Shown here one piece after another: positions 13,012 to 22,539 of a DNA stretch of 64,000 nt. Source of the stretch: a bacterium SCSIO 12696 (GTDB lineage Bacteria; Pseudomonadota; Gammaproteobacteria; Pseudomonadales; Porticoccaceae); assembly GCA_024397955.1 (NCBI GenBank), contig CP073744.1, forward strand, positions 186,001 to 250,000, in the 5' to 3' direction. Within the stretch, counting starts at the first letter, position 1; each line of letters starts with the position of its first letter. Made by a program: the position numbers and the translations under genes. The notes below the pieces were generated by a model, which worked only from the letters and a program-made list of their open reading frames with translations, had not been told where the DNA came from and made no database searches.

Positions 13012-13743
13012 ATGAGGGTTGAAGCCGAACCCGCCTACGTATTGCATACTCGCCCTTACCGGGAAACTAGCCAGTTGGTTGAGCTGTTTACCTTTAACTA
13101 CGGCCGTATACGAGCTGTGGCCAAAGGCAGTAGAGGGCGTGCTAAAGGCCGCGGCACCTTGTTTCCTTTTGTGCAGCTTTCCGTTGGCTGGGGTGGGCGT
13201 GGTGAATTAAAAAGCCTGTACGGTGCCGAGTCCGATGGCTACCCCATACACTTACAGGGGGAGCAACTGTATACCGGTTTTTACCTGAATGAATTGTTGC
13301 TGAGAACACTCCCGGAACAGGATGCCCATCAAGCGGTTTTTCACCAATACAGCCGGTTATTGCACAGCCTGGCGGGCGACTGTGAACTGCAACCGTTGCT
13401 GCGCCAGTTTGAGCTGACCCTGTTGCAATCTTTGGGCTACGAACTGGTGCTGGATACAACGGCGGATACCTGTGAGCCGGTGAAACCCGGCAGAAGTTAC
13501 GGATACTCCCCACAGCTTGGTTTACTCAGCGAGTACGATCCACGCACTCATACGGCCAAAACTCTTTATGATGGCGGGCATTTACTAGCCATCGCACGGT
13601 CAGAATATAGCGATGCCAGCATATTGCACACTGCCAAACGCCTGCTGCGAACTGCTTTGGCCCCCCACCTTGGGGACAAGCCACTACAAAGCCGTGAACT
13701 GTTTCGCCAGGCCCGAAAAATCGATAGTGAGAATGACACCTGA
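13012..13743 (+). CDS. recO: DNA repair protein RecO
   Basis: Recombination mediator that helps load RecA on SSB-coated DNA in the RecFOR pathway. N-terminal OB-fold (about 1-80; LHTRPYRETSQLVELFT and GRIRAVAKGSRG are typical) and a helical C-terminal domain. 243 residues is usual. It follows era, as in many gammaproteobacteria. Its TGA overlaps the ATG of relA, where pdxJ often stands in related genomes. Confidence 0.93.
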   Translation: MRVEAEPAYVLHTRPYRETSQLVELFTFNYGRIRAVAKGSRGRAKGRGTLFPFVQLSVGWGGRGELKSLYGAESDGYPIHLQGEQLYTGFYLNELLLRTLPEQDAHQAVFHQYSRLLHSLAGDCELQPLLRQFELTLLQSLGYELVLDTTADTCEPVKPGRSYGYSPQLGLLSEYDPRTHTAKTLYDGGHLLAIARSEYSDASILHTAKRLLRTALAPHLGDKPLQSRELFRQARKIDSENDT

Positions 13744-15995
13744 TGGTTCAAATTCGCGATGATCACCCGTTACATCACAGTGGCGACATTGATATCGGCC
13801 ACTGGGTAGAACGGCTTGCCGAAAAGGCGCGCTTGGAGCCTGCAGAAAGTCAGGAGCTGTTGCGGGCTTGTGAATTTATCCAGCAGCTTGAACAGCAACA
13901 CCAGGATGACAGCAAAGCGTTGGCGCCAGGAACCAGTAGCTTACACACGGGCTTGGAAATGGCAGATATCCTCGCTGACTTACACCTGGATTGTGCGGGT
14001 CTGATGGCGGCGCTGATTTACCGCTCGGTGCGTGAAGAAAAAGTGCCATTGCGGGTGGTGGAAAAGTACTTCGGCAGTACGGTTTCCCAGTTGATTGGTA
14101 ATGTTCTGCAAATGGCGGTTATCAGTACCTTGCGCAACGACTCCGGTGACCGGGTGTTTGGTCTCGAACGCGGCCAGCAGGCGGCCAAAGTTCGCGAGAT
14201 GTTAGTGTCGTTGATCGACGATGTTCGTGTGGCACTGATCAAAATAGCCGAGCGTACCTGTGCCATTCGCGTGGTCAAACGTGCGTCACCGGAAAAACGC
14301 ATTCGCGTGGCTCGGGAAATTTTTGATGTTTATGCGCCTTTATCCCATCGCCTTGGCATTGGCCACTTGAAGTGGGAATTGGAAGATCTGGCGTTTCGTT
14401 ACCTCAAGCCTGAAGAGTACAAGCACATCGCCAAGCTGCTGGATGAGCGCCGCATGGACCGTCAGGAATTTATCGATGATGTACTGAATACGCTCAACCG
14501 TGAATTGGCCGATGCGGGTATTGAGGCAGAAATTAACGGCCGCGCCAAACATATTTACAGTATTTGGCGGAAAATGCAGCGCAAGCAAATTAGCTTTTCC
14601 CAAGTGTACGATATTCGCGCTGTGCGTATTTTGGTGTACAGCCAGGCAGAGTGCTATGGCGTACTGGGGATTGTCCATTCTCTATGGCGCAATGTCCCCC
14701 ATGAGTTCGACGATTACATCGCCTCGCCGAAGGAAAACGGTTATCGCTCCCTGCATACCGCAGTCATTGGTCCTCACAACAAAGTGCTTGAAGTGCAGAT
14801 ACGCACCCACGAAATGCACGAAGAAGCCGAGTTAGGGGTTTGTGCTCACTGGCGCTACAAAGGCAGCGATAAGAAATCCACTGCAGACAGTTACGAAGAA
14901 AAAGTAGCTTGGTTACGCCAGGTACTGGAGTGGCACGAAGAAATTGAAGGTGGCCAGGAAGTTCAGGATTTATTGCAAACAGAAAGTCAGCCCGACCGCA
15001 TTTATGTGTTTACTCCCGAAGGCCATGTGATCGATCTGCCTCAGGGCTCCACCGCTCTGGATTTTGCCTACCGAATTCATACCCAGGTTGGCCACAGTTG
15101 CCGGGGTGCCAAAGTGAATGGCCGCATGCTGCCGCTAAACAGCCCCTTGAAAACATCCGATCAGGTCACCATCCTCACCGGCTCCAAAGAGTCCCCCAGT
15201 CGCGATTGGTTGTTGCCGTCGTTGGGGTATCTGCACACCGCCAGTGCCCGGGGCAAAGTACAGCAATGGTTCCGCCACCAAGATCGGGACAAAAATACAC
15301 AGGCTGGTCGGGCCATGGTCAATCGTGAGCTAAAACAGCTGGGGGTTAGCGATCTCGACTTCGAACCTCTGGCCGCCCGTTTTAACAAACAGGGAGAAGA
15401 GGGCATTTACGCGGCGATTGGGGCTGGTGATGTCAGCCTGGTGCAATTTCTCAATGCGGTTCAGATGCAGCTGGACACCGATGACGATAGTGACTTTATC
15501 GCCATCAAACGCTCACAAGGTACCAGTCGTTATCAGCAGTCGGATGTCTATATCCACGGTGTTGGCAACCTGCTTTCGCACATGGCCCAGTGCTGTAACC
15601 CAGTACCCGGTGATGCCATCAGTGGTTATATCACTCAGGGCCGGGGGGTCAGTGTGCACCGTGCCGATTGCGGTAATCTGCTGCGCCTGCAAAGCGATGA
15701 GCCGGAGCGGGTTATTCAAGTGCAGTGGGGCGGTGCGCCTCAGCAAGTGTATCCGGTGACTATTCAAGCCATGGCTTACGAGCGCTCTGGCCTGATGCGG
15801 GATATATCTGCAGTGCTCGATCGCATCGGAGCGCAGATTGTGGATTTGTCCGCTCACCGCAAAACCCATGATGGCGATTTGGTGTTTTCCGTGGAGATGA
15901 ACTTGGAAGTAACTGGCTTGGAACAATTGAGTGAAGTGATGGCGAAACTGCGTCAGCTGGCGAATTTAATCGATATTAAAAGAGTGAGTGAATAA
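13743..15995 (+). CDS. relA: GTP pyrophosphokinase RelA
   Basis: (p)ppGpp synthetase I of the stringent response. The N-terminal hydrolase-like domain lacks the HD pair (RelA-type rather than SpoT-type). The synthetase domain holds FDDYIASPKENGYRSLHTAV and EVQIRTHEMHEEAELGVCAHW. A TGS domain (about 418-485), a zinc-finger-like region with HMAQCCNPVPGD, and a C-terminal ACT domain (about 665-745) follow. Length 750 matches RelA. It starts at ATG 13743 within the recO stop codon (TGATG) and ends on the mazG start (TAATG), so recO-relA-mazG are translationally coupled. Confidence 0.95.
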   Translation: MVQIRDDHPLHHSGDIDIGHWVERLAEKARLEPAESQELLRACEFIQQLEQQHQDDSKALAPGTSSLHTGLEMADILADLHLDCAGLMAALIYRSVREEKVPLRVVEKYFGSTVSQLIGNVLQMAVISTLRNDSGDRVFGLERGQQAAKVREMLVSLIDDVRVALIKIAERTCAIRVVKRASPEKRIRVAREIFDVYAPLSHRLGIGHLKWELEDLAFRYLKPEEYKHIAKLLDERRMDRQEFIDDVLNTLNRELADAGIEAEINGRAKHIYSIWRKMQRKQISFSQVYDIRAVRILVYSQAECYGVLGIVHSLWRNVPHEFDDYIASPKENGYRSLHTAVIGPHNKVLEVQIRTHEMHEEAELGVCAHWRYKGSDKKSTADSYEEKVAWLRQVLEWHEEIEGGQEVQDLLQTESQPDRIYVFTPEGHVIDLPQGSTALDFAYRIHTQVGHSCRGAKVNGRMLPLNSPLKTSDQVTILTGSKESPSRDWLLPSLGYLHTASARGKVQQWFRHQDRDKNTQAGRAMVNRELKQLGVSDLDFEPLAARFNKQGEEGIYAAIGAGDVSLVQFLNAVQMQLDTDDDSDFIAIKRSQGTSRYQQSDVYIHGVGNLLSHMAQCCNPVPGDAISGYITQGRGVSVHRADCGNLLRLQSDEPERVIQVQWGGAPQQVYPVTIQAMAYERSGLMRDISAVLDRIGAQIVDLSAHRKTHDGDLVFSVEMNLEVTGLEQLSEVMAKLRQLANLIDIKRVSE

Positions 15996-16813
15996 TGGCG
16001 GCGACGGGCTACGACCTCAATGACATGCTTTATCTAATGGCGCGATTGAGAGACCCTGTGGATGGCTGCCCTTGGGATTTAAAGCAGGACTATCGCAGCA
16101 TTGTGCCCCACACCCTGGAAGAAGCTTACGAAGTGGCAGACGCCATTGAGCGGGGTGATTATGAACACCTGAAAGAAGAGCTGGGGGATCTATTATTTCA
16201 AGTGGTTTTTTACAGCCAGTTGGGCCGCGAAGAGCAACGCTTTGATTTTTACGATGTGGTGTCTTCGCTGGTGGAAAAATTGGTTTTCCGCCACCCTCAT
16301 GTATTCCCGGAAGGCACATTGGCCAGCCGCAGAGATGTGAACCATGACGTTAAGGAAGCGGACATCAAACAGTCTTGGGAGGCGCTGAAAAAACAAGAGC
16401 GCGGCGCCAAGGGTCGCCACAGCGTACTCGATGATGTACCGGTAGGGCTGCCCGCGGTGACTCGTGCCCAGAAAATTCAGAAACGCGCCTCTGGAATCGG
16501 GTTTGATTGGCCAGATGCATCCGGTGTGGTAGACAAAATTAAAGAAGAAGCGGATGAGCTAACGGCTGCGCAACAGTCTGCAAATACTGAAGCCATTGCC
16601 GAAGAATTGGGTGATTTGTTGTTCAGCTGCATCAATTTGGGACGCCACTTGGGGGTGAATTGTGAAACCGCTCTGCGAGCCACAACACGCAAATTTGAGC
16701 AACGCTTTCATTTTATCGAGTCTGTAGCGTCGGAAAAGGGTATCTCAGTAGAACAGCTGTCGCTGGATGAAATGGATCAATTGTGGGAGCGTGCGAAAGG
16801 GCAAACTCCCTAG
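15995..16813 (+). CDS. mazG: Nucleoside triphosphate pyrophosphohydrolase MazG
   Basis: All-alpha NTP pyrophosphatase that hydrolyses NTPs to NMP and PPi, linked to nutrient-stress control. Two MazG repeats are visible, each with the metal-binding EExxE/ExxD pattern: EEAYEVADAIERGDYEHLKE with EELGDLLFQVVF, then EEADELTAA with EELGDLLFSCINL. Length 272. relA-mazG is a conserved pair. The last residues are KGQTP, and the TAG stop codon overlaps the first bases of the inverted-repeat element at 16812, so the native 3' end may have been altered by its insertion. Confidence 0.94.
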   Translation: MAATGYDLNDMLYLMARLRDPVDGCPWDLKQDYRSIVPHTLEEAYEVADAIERGDYEHLKEELGDLLFQVVFYSQLGREEQRFDFYDVVSSLVEKLVFRHPHVFPEGTLASRRDVNHDVKEADIKQSWEALKKQERGAKGRHSVLDDVPVGLPAVTRAQKIQKRASGIGFDWPDASGVVDKIKEEADELTAAQQSANTEAIAEELGDLLFSCINLGRHLGVNCETALRATTRKFEQRFHFIESVASEKGISVEQLSLDEMDQLWERAKGQTP

Positions 16814-17078
16814 GGTCTGTTGACGTTTCATATCCACCTCTGCTGAGAGCGATTTTTGCGCTCAACAAGACGTAAAGAGTGCCGTGTAGTCATTCTACAT
16901 CAGCGATTTACAACGCAGTGGAGCTGCAAAATAGCCTCAGCCCTGCGGGTTGGGACTTAAAAGGCGCCCCTCGTTGTTGCTCGTCAATCATTTGGAATGA
17001 CCAAACCGCATTCCTCGCGCCTAGATGGACGCCTTTTCAGCCGCCAACAGTGGTGGATATGAAACGTCAACAGACCCT
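16812..17078 (+). repeat. MITE-like element with long terminal inverted repeats, copy 1
   Basis: 267 bp bounded by perfect 27-bp inverted repeats (16812-16838 and 17052-17078) that begin AGGGTCTGTTGACG. There is no coding capacity for a transposase. The interior holds two short dyads, TGTAGTCATTCTACA and TCATTTGGAATGA, and a second copy in the same orientation lies at 37825-38106. The left end overlaps the mazG stop codon. Length, repeats and absence of genes fit a non-autonomous mobile element; no clear target duplication can be seen. An AT/GC-mixed spacer with a CCCCGC...GCGGGG hairpin at 17119-17144 follows before adk. Confidence 0.8.
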
Positions 17079-17216
17079 GGTAGTACTGATCCAGTGCCTG
17101 ACAGCGTCAGTGCTACAGCCCCCGCCATAGTTGTGATAGCGGGGCAATGGGAGTAATATCGCGCCTTTTTAGCAAACACCAAAATGCCCAGGTTTTTAAC
17201 AAACTCAGGGTTTTAA

Positions 17217-17882
<666 letters not shown>

Positions 17883-17896
17883 ATGTAAAAAAATTG

Positions 17897-17925
17897 AAAA
17901 AGGCCCCATATGGGGCCTTTTTTTA
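17897..17925 (+). terminator. Rho-independent terminator after adk
   Basis: AAGGCCCCATATGGGGCCTT is a perfect palindrome followed by a T-run of seven, 15 bp after the adk stop. The following 250 bp up to the histone-like gene are strongly AT-rich and hold no gene. A second poly-A/poly-T hairpin (GCAAAAAAAAG/GCTTTTTTGC) stands near 18009-18031. Confidence 0.92.
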
Positions 17926-18177
17926 TGAGCGAAAAAAATGAAATTATTTTGGCCCATAAAAAATTAATTGAGCCGGTTTCAATAAAAAGCGGCATGTTTT
18001 TTAAAAAAAGCAAAAAAAAGAGTGCTTTTTTGCGATATAGGCCCCCTTTTTGCTGGAAATATAAAAAATATTCCTTAAACTTTAGTCAAGCCCGAGCGGT
18101 GGTAATTTTTATTCCGTTTGCTGTCGGGTTGTTCTTTGCCGACACGTATTATTTTTACAAGTTCTGAGGAGAAAAAA

Positions 18178-19041
18178 ATGGCAGCAGCCGCTAAAAAAAC
18201 TTCCCCCAAAAAGCCAGCAGCAAAAAAGCCTGCACGCAAACCCGCCGCTAAAAAAGCTCCGGCCAAAGCCGTTGCACCAGAAGTGGCAGCGAACAGGGTG
18301 CTTGCCGCTGCTCAGAAGGAACTGAAAACGCACACTGCCAGTCTCACCAAGGCACGCGCGAAAGTAAAAACCCTACGTGCTCAAGTTGCACAGAAAGCCA
18401 CTAAAGCTCGCGAAGCGGCGCTGGTAAAAGCCCGTGCGGATGTTAAAGCCGGTGCGGCGACAGCCGCTGGCCTGCGCGACAAAGTAAACCAAGCCAAAGT
18501 TGACGCCAAAGTTGCCAAGGCAAAAGCAACAGTTGCAGAGATAGAGAAAAAGTCTGCTGCAAAAGTGGCGCAACTGGAAAAACGTCTGGCAGCCAAGAGC
18601 AAGGCAGACTTGAAAGCGGCAGTTGAGAAGTTTGCGGCTCGCTGGGAGAAAACTCGCAACGCAGCTGACGCCAAAAAGGTGAAGGCGGCAGAGAAAAAAG
18701 CCAACGCCAGTGTAAAAGCGGCTGAAAAGAAGGCAGAGCAAAGCGCCAAAAGCATTGCTCGCCAGGCAGCGGCTAAAGCCAAAAAAGCTGCAGCACCCAA
18801 AAAAGCGCCGGCCAAACGCGGTCGTCCTGCCAAAGCCGCAACTGCGACTAAAAAAGCAGCTCCAGCCAAGAAGGCACCAGCTGCCAAAAAAGCGCCGGCT
18901 AAAAAGGCACCCGCTAAGCGCGGTCGCCCTGCTAAAGCCGCTGCTGTGAAAAAAGCGGCACCAGCCAAGAAGACTGCTGCCAAAAAAGCACCAGCTAAAA
19001 AGGCGCCCGCCAAGCGTGGACGCCCAGCCAAGAAGAAGTAA
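18178..19041 (+). CDS. Histone H1-like, Lys/Ala/Pro-rich DNA-binding protein (AlgP type)
   Basis: A 287-residue very basic protein. The N-terminus (1-40) and the C-terminus (about 205-287) consist of KKAPAKK/AAKKAPAKR-type repeats like eukaryotic histone H1 tails and Pseudomonas AlgP. Between them lies an alpha-helical, Ala/Lys/Glu-rich predicted coiled coil. The C-terminal part includes three near-identical KRGRPAK motifs (AT-hook-like). It probably binds DNA or nucleic acid in the nucleoid. I chose ATG 18178 with GAGGAG just upstream; an earlier in-frame start would add a hydrophobic stretch that does not belong to the family. Confidence 0.85.
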   Translation: MAAAAKKTSPKKPAAKKPARKPAAKKAPAKAVAPEVAANRVLAAAQKELKTHTASLTKARAKVKTLRAQVAQKATKAREAALVKARADVKAGAATAAGLRDKVNQAKVDAKVAKAKATVAEIEKKSAAKVAQLEKRLAAKSKADLKAAVEKFAARWEKTRNAADAKKVKAAEKKANASVKAAEKKAEQSAKSIARQAAAKAKKAAAPKKAPAKRGRPAKAATATKKAAPAKKAPAAKKAPAKKAPAKRGRPAKAAAVKKAAPAKKTAAKKAPAKKAPAKRGRPAKKK

Positions 19042-19090
19042 ATAGCGGTTATATCCGCCGTTGGCGTTCTTTTCAAAGCGCCAAACCGTT

Positions 19091-19126
19091 AGAATCCCCC
19101 GGTAATTGTTATCGGGGGATTTTTTT
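19091..19126 (+). terminator. Terminator hairpin overlapping the start of tsaB
   Basis: ATCCCCCG and CGGGGGAT pair around an 11-nt loop, followed by seven T. It ends the histone-like transcript. The 3' arm GGGGGA stands about 8 nt before the TTG start of tsaB and is the only visible ribosome site. Confidence 0.8.
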
Positions 19127-19823
19127 GTCTGCCTTACTTGCCATTGAGACCTCTACCCAAGCCTGCTCGGCAGCTCTTTTGTGGAAAGGGCACAGCTATC
19201 AGGAAATCTCAGTAGAGCCGCGCTCACACACGCGTTTGTTGCTACCTATGGTGGATAAGTTGCTGGCTGATGCGGGTATCTCGCCAGCGCAGCTGGACGC
19301 TATTGCCTACACCGCTGGCCCGGGTTCATTCACTGGGCTGCGCATTGGTTTTGGTGTGGTTCAGGGCTTGGCGTTTGGCTGCGATTTGCCGGTTATTGGT
19401 GTATCCACCTTGCAGACACTGGCTTTAGCCGCTCAGCGTGAGCTGTCGCTGTCGGCAAAAACACAGCTGCTCACCGCGTTTGATGCTCGCATGGGAGAAG
19501 TGTACTGGGGCCTTTATCAGCTTGAATCCGGTTCTGTGCCAGAAGCTGTGATTGACGACTGCCTTACTGCGCCACAACAGGTCGGCCAGGGAGCTTCCGA
19601 CGCGAATCTGGTTGGTGTAGGAGAGGGGTGGCATCTGGCAGAGCAATTTCCCCTGAGCCCTCAACACGTTTACGAGGGTTTGTTTCCGCAGGCAGTGGAC
19701 GTACTTACTTTGGCCAGTGAAGGATTCAACAACGGGCAAGCAGTGCCAGTGGAGCAGGCACAGCTAACCTATCTCAGGGATACGGTTTCCTGGAAAAAGC
19801 GGCAGCGTTTGAGAACGCAATAA
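19125..19823 (+). CDS. tsaB: tRNA t6A biosynthesis protein TsaB
   Basis: Scaffold subunit of the TsaBDE complex that makes N6-threonylcarbamoyladenosine at tRNA position 37. N-terminal ASKHA-fold motif LLAIETSTQACSAAL and YTAGPGSFTGLRIG are diagnostic. Length 232. The start is TTG at 19125 (first residues MSALLAIETST), the only start that preserves the conserved N-terminus; its ribosome site lies in the preceding terminator stem. Followed after 16 bp by uppP. Confidence 0.93.
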   Translation: MSALLAIETSTQACSAALLWKGHSYQEISVEPRSHTRLLLPMVDKLLADAGISPAQLDAIAYTAGPGSFTGLRIGFGVVQGLAFGCDLPVIGVSTLQTLALAAQRELSLSAKTQLLTAFDARMGEVYWGLYQLESGSVPEAVIDDCLTAPQQVGQGASDANLVGVGEGWHLAEQFPLSPQHVYEGLFPQAVDVLTLASEGFNNGQAVPVEQAQLTYLRDTVSWKKRQRLRTQ

Positions 19824-19839
19824 TTAGGATGTGATAACA

Positions 19840-20637
19840 GTGGATATTTTCCAAGCGATTGTGTTGGCCGTTGTACAGGGTCTGTCGGAGTTTTTACCCA
19901 TCTCCAGCTCGGCGCATTTGATCCTGCCTTCCCAGATTCTCGGTTGGCCAGATCAGGGTCTGGCGTTTGATGTGGCGGTGCATGTTGGCTCTCTCGCAGC
20001 GGTTGTCATCTATTTTCGTCGGGATTTGGCTGAGTTAATTTCAGCATTTTTTGTCAGTGTTACCCGTGGCCAGCACAGCCCTGAAAGCCGCCTGTGTTGG
20101 TACATTGTGCTAGGTACCATACCAGTGGGTTTGTGCGGTTTACTGTTGGGGGACTTCATTGAGGCGCACCTGCGCTCCGTATTGGTCATTGCGGCCACTA
20201 CCATTATTTTTGGGGTGTTGTTGGGCCTGGCAGATCGTCGGGCCAGTGAAAATCGCGATATAAGTCAGCTAAGCTGGCGCTCTGTTCTCTGTATCGGTGC
20301 TGCCCAGGCACTGGCGTTAATTCCCGGCACCTCCCGTTCGGGAATTACCATGACAGCCGCTTTGGCCATGGGCTTTAATCGGGTGACAGCGGCGCGTTTT
20401 TCGTTCCTTTTGTCCATTCCAGTGATTTTGCTGAGCGGTGGCTTAAAAACCATTGAGTTGCTGGGGCAAACAAATACCCCGTGGTTGGAGATTGGCATTG
20501 GCGCTTTACTCTCTGGTATTACCGCCTATATCTGCATTGCGTTGTTTTTGCGCTGGATAGAGCGAGTAGGGATGATGCCATTTGTGTGGTACCGCCTGGC
20601 TCTCGGTGGAGTGCTGCTCTACATTGCGCTGGGCTAA
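19840..20637 (+). CDS. uppP: Undecaprenyl-diphosphatase UppP (BacA)
   Basis: Integral membrane phosphatase recycling undecaprenyl pyrophosphate for cell-wall synthesis. The conserved motif QGLSEFLPISSSAHL near the N-terminus and PGTSRSGITMTAAL around residue 165 form the active site. Eight or so transmembrane helices are apparent. I chose GTG 19840 (265 residues, MDIFQAIVL) because AGGA lies 10 nt upstream and the family starts this way; GTG 19831 is too close to that site. Confidence 0.95.
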   Translation: MDIFQAIVLAVVQGLSEFLPISSSAHLILPSQILGWPDQGLAFDVAVHVGSLAAVVIYFRRDLAELISAFFVSVTRGQHSPESRLCWYIVLGTIPVGLCGLLLGDFIEAHLRSVLVIAATTIIFGVLLGLADRRASENRDISQLSWRSVLCIGAAQALALIPGTSRSGITMTAALAMGFNRVTAARFSFLLSIPVILLSGGLKTIELLGQTNTPWLEIGIGALLSGITAYICIALFLRWIERVGMMPFVWYRLALGGVLLYIALG

Positions 20638-20650
20638 AGGCAGGTAACTT

Positions 20651-21532
20651 ATGCGTATTGCGTTTATTGGCTTGGGAGTGATGGGCTATCCCATGGCGGG
20701 GCACCTGAAAAAAGCCGGCCTCGATGTGGTGGTGTATAACCGCACAATTTCGAAGGCTCAACAATGGGTGGAACAGTATGGCGGTACTTATGCGCCAACG
20801 CCTACAGAAGCGGCAGCCAGCGCTGAGATGGTTTTTTGTTGTGTGGGCAATGACGATGATGTTCGTCAAGTAACCTCTGGCCCGGAAGGGGCCTTTCACA
20901 GCATGGCGCCGGACACCCTGTTTGTGGATCACACCACCACATCGGCACAGTTGGCCAATGAGCTTGCCGAACAGGCTGGGCGCAAACAGATAGGCTTTGT
21001 GGATGCGCCGGTTTCCGGTGGTCAGGCAGGGGCCGAGAACGGTGTATTGAGTATTATGTGCGGTGGCGAGCCAACCCTGTTTGCTCGCGCCTTGCCGTTA
21101 CTGGAGCACTACGCTCGCGCAGTACAACTGTTGGGCCCGGTGGGCAGCGGCCAATTGGCCAAAATGGTGAACCAGATATGCATTGCAGGTGTTGTGCAGG
21201 GGTTATCTGAAGCGGTGTTGTTTGCCCAACAAGCGGGTTTGGATGGCAAGCAGCTATTTCCCCTGTTGGCACAGGGAGCGGCGGGCTCCTGGCAGATGGA
21301 AAATCGCCACAGCACCATGATTGATGGTGAGTACGACTTTGGCTTTGCTGTGGATTGGATGCGTAAGGATTTGGGTATCGTGCTGGCAGAAGCCCAGCAA
21401 AAAGGTATCAAATTGCCAGTGACCGAGCTGGTGGATCAATTTTACAGCGAAGTACAAGACATGGGCGGCAACCGCTGGGACACATCCAGTCTGCTGGCTC
21501 GATTAAAACAATGTCAAAAACAGTGTGATTGA
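20651..21532 (+). CDS. NAD(P)-dependent beta-hydroxyacid dehydrogenase family
   Basis: A 293-residue oxidoreductase of the 3-hydroxyisobutyrate dehydrogenase / tartronate semialdehyde reductase (GarR/MmsB) family. The Rossmann motif [13 protein letters not shown] stands at the N-terminus, the substrate motif [14 protein letters not shown] near residue 118, and the catalytic Lys in GQLAKMVNQ near residue 170. The substrate cannot be fixed from sequence. The gene sits between uppP and trpS without metabolic context and ends a few bases before trpS. Confidence 0.88.
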   Translation: MRIAFIGLGVMGYPMAGHLKKAGLDVVVYNRTISKAQQWVEQYGGTYAPTPTEAAASAEMVFCCVGNDDDVRQVTSGPEGAFHSMAPDTLFVDHTTTSAQLANELAEQAGRKQIGFVDAPVSGGQAGAENGVLSIMCGGEPTLFARALPLLEHYARAVQLLGPVGSGQLAKMVNQICIAGVVQGLSEAVLFAQQAGLDGKQLFPLLAQGAAGSWQMENRHSTMIDGEYDFGFAVDWMRKDLGIVLAEAQQKGIKLPVTELVDQFYSEVQDMGGNRWDTSSLLARLKQCQKQCD

Positions 21533-21537
21533 AAAAC

Positions 21538-22539
21538 ATGAAGACAGTTCTTACGGGTATCACTACAACCGGCACGCCCCACCTGGGCAATTATGTCGGT
21601 GCGATTAAACCCGCTATCGAAAGCAGCCGCCGGGACGATGTACGCCCGTATTTTTTTCTGGCAGATTTTCACGCGCTCATTAAATGCCAGGACCCCCAGC
21701 AAGTGCAGCAATCCACCCGCGAAATCGCCGCCACTTGGTTGGCGTTGGGCCTGGATACCGACAATGCGGTGTTTTATCGCCAGTCGGATGTTCCGGAAAT
21801 TCCAGAGCTGACCTGGCTGCTCACCTGTCAGGCGGCCAAGGGCTTGATGAACCGGGCTCACGCCTACAAAGCCGCAGTTCAGGCCAACGAAGAAGCGGGA
21901 GAGGACCCGGACTACGCGGTTACTATGGGGCTATTTAGCTACCCGGTGCTGATGGCGGCAGATATTCTAATGTTCAACGCTCACGAAGTACCTGTGGGTA
22001 AAGATCAAATACAGCATGTGGAGATGGCTCGGGATATTGCCGCTCGTTTTAACCATCATTACGGCGATCACTTTGTGCTGCCAGAAGCCAAGGTGGATGA
22101 TCATGTGGCGGTGCTGCAGGGCCTTGATGGTCGCAAGATGAGCAAAAGTTACGGTAATACCATTCCATTATTTTTGCCTGAAAAACAGCTTAAAAAACAC
22201 ATCAACAAAATCAAAACCAACTTGTTGGAGCCCGGCGAGCCCAAAGATCCAGACACCGCAACGGTTTTCCAGGTTTGGCGTGCATTTGCCACTCAGGAAC
22301 AAACAGAATACATGCGCAAGGAATTTGAAAACGGTATTGCCTGGGGCGAAGCGAAAAAGCAGCTGTTTGAACTGGTCAACGACGAGTTGAAAGACGCCCG
22401 CGAGCGCTACAACGAGCTGTTGGAAAATCCGGGCCATATTGAAGAGGTCCTGTTGAAAGGTGCCGAAAAAGCCCGGGCATACAGTGCACCGTTTTTACAA
22501 AAACTGCGACAGGCGGTGGGAATTAGGCCATTAGGCTGA
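21538..22539 (+). CDS. trpS: Tryptophanyl-tRNA synthetase
   Basis: Class I aminoacyl-tRNA synthetase charging tRNA-Trp. The HIGH-like motif is [11 protein letters not shown] and the KMSKS motif [10 protein letters not shown] lies near residue 196. Length 333 from ATG 21538; a TTG at 21529 overlapping the preceding stop would add three residues. The 3' end overlaps the convergent transporter gene by a few bases. Confidence 0.96.
   Translation: MKTVLTGITTTGTPHLGNYVGAIKPAIESSRRDDVRPYFFLADFHALIKCQDPQQVQQSTREIAATWLALGLDTDNAVFYRQSDVPEIPELTWLLTCQAAKGLMNRAHAYKAAVQANEEAGEDPDYAVTMGLFSYPVLMAADILMFNAHEVPVGKDQIQHVEMARDIAARFNHHYGDHFVLPEAKVDDHVAVLQGLDGRKMSKSYGNTIPLFLPEKQLKKHINKIKTNLLEPGEPKDPDTATVFQVWRAFATQEQTEYMRKEFENGIAWGEAKKQLFELVNDELKDARERYNELLENPGHIEEVLLKGAEKARAYSAPFLQKLRQAVGIRPLG

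Noticed and set aside
16808..17084. Target-site duplication around the TIR element
   Set aside because: Flanks of both copies differ (TA/TG and CA/TA), so no duplication can be claimed.
18381..19076. Long minus-strand frame rich in AGAFLAGAFLAA opposite the histone-like gene
   Set aside because: It is the antisense image of the Lys/Ala repeats and has no ribosome site.
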